Position numbers and translations under genes: made by a program. Positions 1 to 4,681 of a DNA stretch of 5,972 bases are shown here, piece by piece (the stretch's first letter is position 1; every line of letters begins with the position of its first letter). Source of the stretch: an uncultured Collinsella sp. (GTDB taxonomy: Bacteria > Actinomycetota > Coriobacteriia > Coriobacteriales > Coriobacteriaceae); contig CABTZA010000113.1 in NCBI GenBank assembly GCA_902489225.1, forward strand, positions 1 to 5,972, in the 5' to 3' direction. The notes under the pieces were generated by a model that searched no databases, had not been told where the DNA came from, and saw nothing but the letters and a program-made list of their open reading frames with translations.

Positions 1-2
1 TC

Positions 3-428
3 GACGAGGCCGGGGCCCTCGAGGCCGAGACGGCGGCGCTGCTCGAGGGCGACGAGACCTACGCGTGCCTGCTCACCGTGCCCGGCATCGGCCCGAGGAC
101 CGCGGCGCAGCTCGCGGTGTCGGTCGACATCGGGAGGTTCCCGGACCACGACCACCTGGCCTCGTACTGCGGCATAGCCCCGAGGGTAAGGAGCTCCGGC
201 ACGTCGGTGAGGTCGGTCAGGGCGTCCAGGCGCGGCGACGCGAGGCTCAAGTCCCTGCTGATCTTCTCGTGCAACAGCCTGGTGAGGTCCTCGGGGCGCT
301 ACGGCGAGTACTACCGGGCCTGCAGGGCACGGGGCATGGGGCACGGGCGGGCGCTCAAAGCCGTCGCGAGGAAGCGGCTCAGGGCGATATACGCCGTGAT
401 GCGCGACCGGGTGCCCTACCGGGAGTAG
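3..428 (+). CDS. IS110-family transposase, 3' part only (5' end outside window)
   Basis: This is the C-terminal 141 residues of an IS110-family recombinase. The reading frame is open from the window edge to the TAG at 426-428. The visible part begins just before the segment TVPGIGPRTAAQL, the helix-hairpin-helix-like start of the Transposase_20 domain. It continues through DIGRFPDHDHLASYCGIAP and the serine-containing segment SSGTSVR, then RRGDARLK and a helical tail ending PYRE. Family members are usually about 300-400 residues, so roughly the N-terminal half, including the DEDD RuvC-like catalytic domain, lies to the left. In this family the two domains act together in RNA-guided recombination, with a conserved serine in the C-terminal domain; I cannot say which serine here is catalytic. 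Of 21 arginine codons, 12 are AGG, unlike the CGC/CGT-rich neighbours, which supports a mobile origin. Nothing visible suggests decay, but intactness cannot be judged. Confidence 0.9.
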   Translation, partial: DEAGALEAETAALLEGDETYACLLTVPGIGPRTAAQLAVSVDIGRFPDHDHLASYCGIAPRVRSSGTSVRSVRASRRGDARLKSLLIFSCNSLVRSSGRYGEYYRACRARGMGHGRALKAVARKRLRAIYAVMRDRVPYRE

Positions 429-437
429 CCCCGACGG

Positions 438-443
438 TTGACA
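438..443 (+). promoter_or_regulatory. Outward-facing consensus -35 box (TTGACA) at the IS right end
   Basis: A perfect TTGACA lies 9 bases after the transposase stop and points out of the element. No -10 box sits at the proper distance: positions around 461-466 read AACGAC. In IS110-family elements such as IS621, excision to a circle joins right and left ends and rebuilds a sigma-70 promoter that drives the bridge RNA. A lone -35 box at the right end is what that model predicts. The role here is inferred. Confidence 0.45.
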
Positions 444-484
444 AAACTATAGGAACACCCAACGACTAGGTATGGCTGCTGGGC

Positions 485-1126
485 CTAGACGGTTAGGTCC
501 AGTTCGTAGAGGAAGCTTTCGCGCGGCATGTCGTGACGGCGCTCTTCGCGGTTGGCGCGGTGCGTGGCCGTGCGCTTAAAGCCGTGCAGCTCGTAGAACT
601 TCCACGAGCAGTTGGAGTCGGTGTACAGGTGCGCCCTCGTCGCTCCAAGCGAGGACAGGTGCGAGACGGCGGCATCGAGCAGAACCGTGCCAACGCCCAG
701 GCCATGGACATCGCGATCCACGGCAAGCAGCGTGACCTCGTTGTCGTGCGGCAACGGGCTGCTTTCGAGCAGGCGGTTGTTGGTTCGGATGGTTGCGCGC
801 ACAAACGAGAGATACTCGGCGCACGCATCGGGCTCCAGCTCACGCATCTGCGATAGCAGCGCGCGTTCGGTATCCATCCAATGCTCGTTGATAGTGGCGC
901 CGGAGCTCTGTCCCGCACGCGCGAGCGAAATGCCACGCGCCTGACCGTCGATTACGGCAACCTGTGAAAATGTCGACGACGAAAGGCAATAGGCGAGGTC
1001 GCACGCGGCCTCAAGGCGGTTGTACTCATCGTTATCCGAATTGTTATGCCAAAGCTGCTGCAGAATCAGCGCGATGGCGTCGAAGTCTTCGGTATCAAAC
1101 GGTCGGTAGAGAACCCGCGAGACCAT
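485..1126 (-). CDS. GNAT-family N-acetyltransferase
   Basis: This 213-residue protein has the GNAT fold, which transfers an acetyl group from acetyl-CoA to an amine; the substrate cannot be told from sequence. Acetyl-CoA-binding motif A is at about residues 131-152, with beta strand EVTLLAVD followed by DVHGLGVGTVLLDAA. The usual Q/R-x-x-G-x-G/A appears here as H141-G-L-G144-V-G146, so histidine replaces Q/R. Motif B follows with NCSWKFYELHGF (about 172-183), containing the tyrosine typical of the family. The N-terminal half (about 1-125) is longer than in minimal GNATs, with a helical segment near LSFVRATIRTNNRLL. No signal peptide or membrane segment is seen. The start at 1126 is supported by an AAAGAGG site 4 bases upstream of ATG. 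The gene is divergent from purH and convergent with the IS110 transposase, which abuts its 3' end without disrupting the frame. It is probably a single-gene transcript; no terminator is visible beyond the stop. Confidence 0.85.
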   Translation of the reverse strand: MVSRVLYRPFDTEDFDAIALILQQLWHNNSDNDEYNRLEAACDLAYCLSSSTFSQVAVIDGQARGISLARAGQSSGATINEHWMDTERALLSQMRELEPDACAEYLSFVRATIRTNNRLLESSPLPHDNEVTLLAVDRDVHGLGVGTVLLDAAVSHLSSLGATRAHLYTDSNCSWKFYELHGFKRTATHRANREERRHDMPRESFLYELDLTV

Positions 1127-1130
1127 GGTG

Positions 1131-1137
1131 CCTCTTT
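1131..1137 (-). promoter_or_regulatory. Ribosome binding site of the acetyltransferase gene
   Basis: On the minus strand AAAGAGG lies 4 bases before the ATG at 1126-1124. The spacing is slightly short but it is the best purine-rich match near any possible start, and it fixes the start chosen. Confidence 0.55.
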
Positions 1138-1236
1138 CTTTTGCGGATGCATATCGAGCACAGTTCTACCACGCCATTGGCATCTAATTATGGTGCCCCT
1201 GTGTTCCATGAACTCACCGTGCCCAGCGGCGCTCCT

Positions 1237-1330
1237 GCAACCCCCCCGCTCGAAGCTTTTTCTGCACAGCCGTGCGTTGCGGGGTGCATCGTCGCGCTCG
1301 ATGCGCTACATTGAATCAGTATTTTCAATG
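1237..1330 (+). promoter_or_regulatory. Stem-loop-rich segment upstream of purH (possible structured leader or operator region)
   Basis: The 278-base gap between the divergent acetyltransferase and purH starts (1127-1404) holds no gene I can support. Its middle is rich in inverted repeats. CCCCGC at 1244-1249 can pair with GCGGGG at 1279-1284. GCATCG at 1286-1291 pairs perfectly with CGATGC at 1299-1304 around a 7-base loop. CATTGAA at 1309-1315 pairs perfectly with TTCAATG at 1324-1330 around 8 bases. These could be a folded purH 5' leader or protein-binding dyads. ZTP (pfl) riboswitches precede purH in many bacteria, but I do not see their conserved core here. No convincing -35/-10 pair was found on either strand. 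Confidence 0.35.
1309..1330. repeat. Perfect 7-bp inverted repeat, 8-bp spacer
   Basis: CATTGAA and TTCAATG form a 22-base dyad in an AT-rich pocket of an otherwise GC-rich region, 75 bases before the purH start. It is the size of a typical operator and also the most AT-rich stretch available for a promoter. Regulator and function are unknown. Confidence 0.4.
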
Positions 1331-1393
1331 CCGCTGCGCGAGCGCTGCAGATCGACGTATCACCGACTCACAGAGCACGGCGGCGTACCAGAC

Positions 1394-1400
1394 AGGAGGA
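1394..1400 (+). promoter_or_regulatory. Strong ribosome binding site of purH
   Basis: AGGAGGA lies 4 bases before the ATG at 1405. It is the strongest Shine-Dalgarno sequence in the window and settles the purH start. Confidence 0.8.
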
Positions 1401-1404
1401 CTGC

Positions 1405-3012
1405 ATGGGATCTGATGTGAAGATCGCACGCGCGTTGATCTCGGTTACCGATAAGACGGGCGTCGTCGATTTCGCACGGACGCTGGTCGATGACTTTGGC
1501 GTCGAGATCATCTCTACGGGCGGCACGGCTCGTGCCATCGAGGATGCGGGCGTTCCCGTAACCCCCATCGAGGAGTTCACGGGCTATCCCGAGATGATGG
1601 ACGGCCGCGTTAAGACCCTGCACCCCAAGGTTCACGGCGCACTGCTGGCCCGCCGCGATTCCGAGCAGCACATGCAGGAGGCCGCTCAGCACGGTATTAA
1701 GCTGATCGATCTGGTCGTCGTCAACCTGTACGAGTTCGAGAAGACCGTCGCTAATCCCGAGGTCACCTTCGCGGATGCCATCGAGCACATCGACATCGGC
1801 GGTCCCTCCATGCTGCGCTCTGCCGCCAAGAACGCCACGAGTGTTACTGTCATCTCCGACCCGGCCGACTATGATGCCGTCCTGGCCGAGATGCACGAGA
1901 CCGGTGGCTGCACCACGCTTTCCACCCGTCGTCGCCTGCAGGTGAAGGTCTACCAGACCACCGCCGCCTACGACACGGCTATCTCCCGTTGGCTTGCCGC
2001 CCAGGCAAGCGACGTGGCGGACACCTCTGCCAAGCTCGAGATTTCGCTGGAGAAGGTCGACGACCTGCGCTATGGCGAGAACCCGCAGCAGAAGGCCACG
2101 GTCTATCGCTTTGCCGAGGGCTGCGAGAACACCGCGAGCTCGCAGTTCCCGCTCGTGGGCTCCGAGCAGATCCAGGGCAAGCCGCTCAGCTACAACAACT
2201 ATCTGGATGCCGACGCCGCCTGGAACCTGGTCCGCGAGTTCGACGAGCCGGCCTGCGTGATCCTCAAGCACCAAAACCCCTGCGGTTCCGCCGTTGCCGA
2301 GGACATCACGGCCGCCTACGATCGCGCCTTCGCCTGCGATCCCAAGAGCGCCTTTGGCGGCATCATCGCCTGCAACCGCGAGGTTCCCTTTGAGCTGGTT
2401 GAGCACTTTGCCGATCAGAACAAGCAGTTCGTCGAGGTCATCATCGCCCCGAGCTACACCGACGAGGCGCTCGAGCGCATGGCCAAGCGCCCCAACCTGC
2501 GCGTGTTGGCTACCGGCGGCGTGGACCACGGCGCCCAGGTGGAGCTGCGCTCCGTCGACGGCGGCATGCTGGTGCAGGAAGTCGACCACGTGACCGAGGA
2601 CCCCGCGACCTTTACGTTCCCCACCGACCGCAAGCCCACCGACGCCGAGATGGCCGAGCTCGAGTTTGCCTGGAAGGTCTGCAAGGGCGTCAAGTCCAAC
2701 GCCATCCTGATCTCCAAGGGCAAGGCCGGCATTGGCATGGGTCCGGGTCAGCCCAACCGCGTTGACTCCGCACTGCTGGCCTGCGAGCGCGCCGAGGACT
2801 TCTGCGAGCGCGAGGGCGTGGAGAAGGGCGGCTTTGCCTGTGCAAGCGACGCGTTCTTCCCGTTCCGCGACAACGTCGACGTGCTTGCCGCGCACGGCGT
2901 GACCTGCATCATTCAGCCCGGCGGCTCCAAGCGCGACGACGAGAGCATCCAGGCCTGCAATGAGCATGGCATCGCGATGGTGTTCACCGGAGCCAGGCAT
3001 TTCCGTCACTAA
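1405..3012 (+). CDS. purH: Bifunctional AICAR formyltransferase / IMP cyclohydrolase
   Basis: PurH catalyses the last two steps of de novo purine synthesis in the cytoplasm: formylation of AICAR by 10-formyl-tetrahydrofolate, then ring closure to IMP. The 535-residue length is normal and the protein appears complete. The N-terminal MGS-like cyclohydrolase domain (about 1-200) shows STGGTARA (37-44), RVKTLHPKVHG (68-78), DLVVVNLYEF and DIGGPSMLRSAAKN (130-143). The transformylase domain begins at LRYGENPQQ (221-229). It carries the catalytic Lys-His in KHQNPCG (K288, H289) and KSAFGG (314-319), later VKSNAI and GPGQPNRVD, and the typical ending IQPGGSKRDDES...FTGARHFRH. A perfect AGGAGGA site sets the start. 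The gene stands alone, with a divergent acetyltransferase upstream and a strong terminator 30 bases after the stop. It is not part of a visible pur operon. The region before it is rich in inverted repeats and may regulate it. Confidence 0.97.
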   Translation: MGSDVKIARALISVTDKTGVVDFARTLVDDFGVEIISTGGTARAIEDAGVPVTPIEEFTGYPEMMDGRVKTLHPKVHGALLARRDSEQHMQEAAQHGIKLIDLVVVNLYEFEKTVANPEVTFADAIEHIDIGGPSMLRSAAKNATSVTVISDPADYDAVLAEMHETGGCTTLSTRRRLQVKVYQTTAAYDTAISRWLAAQASDVADTSAKLEISLEKVDDLRYGENPQQKATVYRFAEGCENTASSQFPLVGSEQIQGKPLSYNNYLDADAAWNLVREFDEPACVILKHQNPCGSAVAEDITAAYDRAFACDPKSAFGGIIACNREVPFELVEHFADQNKQFVEVIIAPSYTDEALERMAKRPNLRVLATGGVDHGAQVELRSVDGGMLVQEVDHVTEDPATFTFPTDRKPTDAEMAELEFAWKVCKGVKSNAILISKGKAGIGMGPGQPNRVDSALLACERAEDFCEREGVEKGGFACASDAFFPFRDNVDVLAAHGVTCIIQPGGSKRDDESIQACNEHGIAMVFTGARHFRH

Positions 3013-3041
3013 GTTCCGCCCTGGGACAAAATAATCTCTGC

Positions 3042-3077
3042 AAAAGACGGCTGCTCCGTTTGGAGGGCCGTCTTTTT
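3042..3077 (+). terminator. Intrinsic terminator of purH
   Basis: AAAAGACGGC (3042-3051) pairs perfectly with GCCGTCTTTT (3067-3076). A second small stem, CTCC/GGAG (3054-3057 with 3062-3065), lies inside the loop around GTTT. A run of five T (3073-3077) ends the structure. The A-tract on the 5' side could make it partly bidirectional, but no minus-strand gene ends here. Confidence 0.9.
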
Positions 3078-3085
3078 GGTATAAG
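3077..3085 (+). promoter_or_regulatory. Extended -10 promoter for the following gene
   Basis: TGGTATAAG matches the extended -10 form TGnTATAAT except for the last base. It directly follows the purH terminator, sharing its last T. The bases where a -35 box would be (about 3057-3062, CGTTTG) are poor, which extended -10 promoters tolerate. Transcription would begin near 3091-3093, almost on the upstream ATG at 3094. This argues that translation starts at 3118 instead. Confidence 0.5.
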
Positions 3086-3105
3086 AGGACGGAATGACTA
3101 ACACG

Positions 3106-3110
3106 AAAGG
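3106..3110 (+). promoter_or_regulatory. Ribosome binding site deciding the start at 3118
   Basis: AAAGG lies 7 bases before the ATG at 3118. A competing GAGG at 3085-3088 serves the ATG at 3094, but it overlaps the proposed -10 box by one base and so would lie at or before the transcription start. Confidence 0.5.
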
Positions 3111-3117
3111 TACAACC

Positions 3118-3825
3118 ATGCCCCAGATTGATGATGCCGAGCTGTTTGGCAATGCCGAGGATCAGCGTGCGTACGAGGACTTTTGCGCCAATCAGGAGGC
3201 GGTCGAGAAGTTCACGCTCGACAAGCCCGCGCTTGTCTGCCGTTGGCGCATGTCCAACAAAAAGGTGCCCATGCTCAACCGCCACATTCGCGCACTGTCC
3301 GAGCGCCTGGTGCAGGGCGAGCCGCTTACCCATAACATGCTCAGCTGGGCTAAACAGCACGTTGAGTGGTCGCTTGCCGAGGGCGATTACACTGCGCACG
3401 ACGGCGTACTCATGCTGGTGATCGACGTCAATGGCAACGCCGCCATGACGGTGGGCGAGTACGAGCCGCTGGCCGATACGTCGGCTAAGGCGCTACGTGC
3501 CCGCTCCGCCGAGGCCCGCTCCGAGGCCGACGAAACCGGCGTGGCGCCCGAGCTGCTCGCCGCCGTCGATAACGGCGAGCTGGCCTTTGTGGCGCCGGCG
3601 GACGAGTGCCTGTGCGGCACGGCGACGCTCATCGAGCAGCTGGCCCAGACCAAGGGCATCCCGGTCACGCGCGTAGACATTCCCGCGCAGCTCAAGGGTG
3701 CGCTGTTTCTGGTGAGCGACGAGCACGGTGTGGTTGCCGCCGCCGACTCCGACGCCGCCGACTCCGACGCCGCCACGGTCGCCTTCTTCGCCGAAGGCTA
3801 CGAAAAGCTCCGTGCCCGCCGCTAA
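3118..3825 (+). CDS. Hypothetical protein, unrecognised; weak class IV aminotransferase-like look
   Basis: I do not recognise this 235-residue protein. It is soluble-looking, with no signal peptide or membrane helix, and has an acidic N-terminus (MPQIDDAELFGNAEDQ). A helical stretch LNRHIRALSERLVQGEPL is followed by GVLMLVIDVNGNAAM, an Ala/Glu/Arg-rich helix (about residues 122-142), and CLCGTATLIEQLAQTKGIPVTRVDI. It ends in an Ala-Asp-Ser repeat and a basic tail. The order of the H-x-x-R/A-L helix, beta pair with N-G turn, and 'GT...LA...GIPV' faintly recalls class IV PLP aminotransferases, but no PLP lysine can be assigned, so this is speculation. I prefer the ATG at 3118, with AAAGG 7 bases upstream. 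An in-frame ATG at 3094 (243 residues) also has a GAGG site but nearly coincides with the predicted transcription start. The gene appears to be transcribed alone, with a terminator before it and hairpins after it. Confidence 0.8.
   Translation: MPQIDDAELFGNAEDQRAYEDFCANQEAVEKFTLDKPALVCRWRMSNKKVPMLNRHIRALSERLVQGEPLTHNMLSWAKQHVEWSLAEGDYTAHDGVLMLVIDVNGNAAMTVGEYEPLADTSAKALRARSAEARSEADETGVAPELLAAVDNGELAFVAPADECLCGTATLIEQLAQTKGIPVTRVDIPAQLKGALFLVSDEHGVVAAADSDAADSDAATVAFFAEGYEKLRARR
3742..3771 (+). repeat. Exact 15-bp tandem repeat, two copies, within the hypothetical gene
   Basis: GCCGACTCCGACGCC occurs twice in direct succession and encodes ADSDA-ADSDA (residues 209-218) near the protein's C-terminus. 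The unit is a multiple of three, so copy-number change by slippage would alter length without shifting frame. The low-complexity acidic stretch is probably a flexible linker before the final helix. Confidence 0.85.
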
Positions 3826-3839
3826 ATGATGTTTCTGGG

Positions 3840-3869
3840 ACGGGGATTAAAAACTCATTTAATTCCCGT
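3840..3869. repeat. 12-bp stem inverted repeat (REP-like hairpin)
   Basis: ACGGGGATTAAA (3840-3851) pairs with TTTAATTCCCGT (3858-3869) with one G-U wobble around a 6-base loop, AACTCA. It starts 15 bases after the stop of the hypothetical gene. There is no U-tract, so it is not a classic terminator, although it may protect or end the transcript. The half-GC, half-AT stem resembles dispersed intergenic palindromes; that needs a genome-wide count. Confidence 0.65.
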
Positions 3870-3874
3870 GCTCG

Positions 3875-3908
3875 TCGCGAGCGAGAGGCAAGCCTCTGCC
3901 ACTCGCGA
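3875..3908. repeat. Second intergenic hairpin
   Basis: TCGCGAG (3875-3881) pairs with CTCGCGA (3902-3908). Inside it AGAGGC (3884-3889) faces GCCTCT (3892-3897), giving a two-part stem with a small internal loop. It sits 5 bases after the previous hairpin and also lacks a U-tract. Together the two may form the 3' end of the upstream transcript or a mobile palindromic unit. Confidence 0.55.
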
Positions 3909-3947
3909 ACAGTTCTGTCACTTTGGTGCCGCGTGAGGCGCGTATCT

Positions 3948-3966
3948 GCGGATCCGCGGTCATAAT
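3948..3966 (+). promoter_or_regulatory. Candidate promoter and operator of the two-component operon
   Basis: A -10-like CATAAT (3961-3966) lies 34 bases before the regulator start. A perfect 10-bp palindrome, GCGGATCCGC (3948-3957), falls where the -10/-35 spacer would be. No good -35 box exists at the right distance (3938-3943 reads GCGCGT), so the promoter may need an activator. The palindrome is a candidate binding site, possibly for autoregulation; this is inference. Confidence 0.35.
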
Positions 3967-3982
3967 GGGGCAAGACAACCAA

Positions 3983-3992
3983 GAGGGGGGGG
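3983..3992 (+). promoter_or_regulatory. Ribosome binding site with a G8 run
   Basis: GAGG continues into eight consecutive G (3985-3992), ending 8 bases before the ATG at 4001. It serves as the Shine-Dalgarno sequence for the response regulator and supports that start over the in-frame upstream ATGs at 3923 and 3965. The length of the G run may be variable or misread. Confidence 0.55.
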
Positions 3993-4000
3993 CGGAATCC

Positions 4001-4672
4001 ATGGCGCTAATCTATATCGTTGAGGACGACGAGCCCATTCGTCGTGAACTTATCGACATCCTTGCCCGCGCCGGGTTTGAAATCGAGGCCTGCGAATCGT
4101 TTGAGCATGTCTCGCGCGATATTCTCGCCGCCGCGCCCGACCTGGTGCTGCTCGACCTGACGCTTCCCGTCAAGGACGGCCAGCATATCTGCCACGAGGT
4201 TCGCCGCGAATCCGAGGTTCCCATCATCGTCCTCACGTCGCGCACGACCGAGATCGACGAGGTCATGGCCATGACGCTCGGCGCGGACGACTTTGTTCCC
4301 AAGCCCTATAGCGCCCGTGTGCTCGTGGCGCGCATCAATGCCTTGCTGCGTCGCACCGCGGCGGCGGGCGAGCGCAGCACGCTCGTCCACAAGGGACTGG
4401 AGCTCGACCTCGCACGCTCCATGGTCACCAACACGCAAACCGGCACCAGCACCGAGCTCACCAAAAACGAGCTGCGTATCCTCTCGCTGCTTCTGAGCCG
4501 CGCGGGCAAGATTGTTTCGCGCTCGGCCATCATGCAGGACCTGTGGGACTCCGACGCCTTTGTGGACGACAATACGCTCACCGTCAACATCAACCGCCTG
4601 CGCACCACGCTTGAAAAAATCGGCATCAAGGGGTATTTGACTACGCATCGCGGCCAGGGCTATTCGGTCTAG
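4001..4672 (+). CDS. OmpR/PhoB-family response regulator (BceR-like)
   Basis: This 223-residue cytoplasmic DNA-binding regulator is the partner of the kinase encoded next. The receiver domain (about 1-115) has the acidic pocket E8-D9-D10, phospho-acceptor D52 in LVLLDLTLPVKDG, T79 in IIVLTS and K101 in FVPKPY, so all residues needed for phosphotransfer are present. The C-terminal winged helix (about 125-223) shows ELTKNELRILSLLLSRAGKI, the recognition-helix region DDNTLTVNINRLRTTLEKIG and the final hairpin GYLTTHRGQGYSV. These are typical of the subgroup paired with BceS-type kinases. The start at 4001 is chosen because the receiver begins directly at MALIYIVEDDE and a G-rich ribosome site precedes it; upstream in-frame ATGs at 3923 and 3965 would add residues with no domain role. 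The stop is 9 bases before the kinase start, so the two genes form an operon. Target genes cannot be named; an envelope-stress transporter is the usual target in this family. Confidence 0.93.
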   Translation: MALIYIVEDDEPIRRELIDILARAGFEIEACESFEHVSRDILAAAPDLVLLDLTLPVKDGQHICHEVRRESEVPIIVLTSRTTEIDEVMAMTLGADDFVPKPYSARVLVARINALLRRTAAAGERSTLVHKGLELDLARSMVTNTQTGTSTELTKNELRILSLLLSRAGKIVSRSAIMQDLWDSDAFVDDNTLTVNINRLRTTLEKIGIKGYLTTHRGQGYSV

Positions 4673-4675
4673 GGG
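4671..4675 (+). promoter_or_regulatory. Kinase ribosome binding site overlapping the regulator stop
   Basis: AGGGG overlaps the TAG stop of the regulator (4670-4672) and lies 6 bases before the kinase ATG at 4682. The arrangement suggests translational coupling. The two genes share a reading frame, separated by the stop and three codons. Confidence 0.6.
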
Positions 4676-4681
4676 CCGGCT

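Larger units (their letters stand above)
1..470 (+). mobile_element. Right end of an IS110-family insertion sequence; exact boundary uncertain
   Basis: The element runs in from the left edge and must end between the transposase stop (428) and the stop codon of the convergent acetyltransferase gene (485-487), if that gene's 3' end is native. The given end of 470 is an estimate. IS110 elements lack prominent terminal inverted repeats and usually make no target duplication, so the boundary cannot be read from one copy. The very short 3' non-coding end leaves little room for a structured RNA. That points to the IS110 group (bridge RNA upstream of the gene) rather than the IS1111 group (downstream). 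Confidence 0.7.

Noticed and set aside
433..494. GACGGTT repeated at 433-439 and 488-494 as a possible target-site duplication of the IS
   Set aside because: IS110 elements usually make no duplication, the second copy lies within the acetyltransferase coding end, and the first lies between the transposase stop and the -35 box. A 7-bp match is likely chance.
1237..1404. ZTP (pfl) riboswitch upstream of purH
   Set aside because: Location and context are right, but I could not find the conserved pfl core, so only generic inverted repeats are claimed.
1360..3399. A 679-codon open frame on the minus strand across purH
   Set aside because: It is in register with the purH codons, so it stays open simply because purH avoids TTA, CTA and TCA codons. 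Its translation has no recognisable domain, and purH is unmistakable.
3923..4000. N-terminal extension of the response regulator to the ATG at 3923
   Set aside because: The extra 26 residues precede a receiver domain that already starts normally at 4001. The stretch contains the candidate operator and -10 box, and the ribosome site fits 4001.
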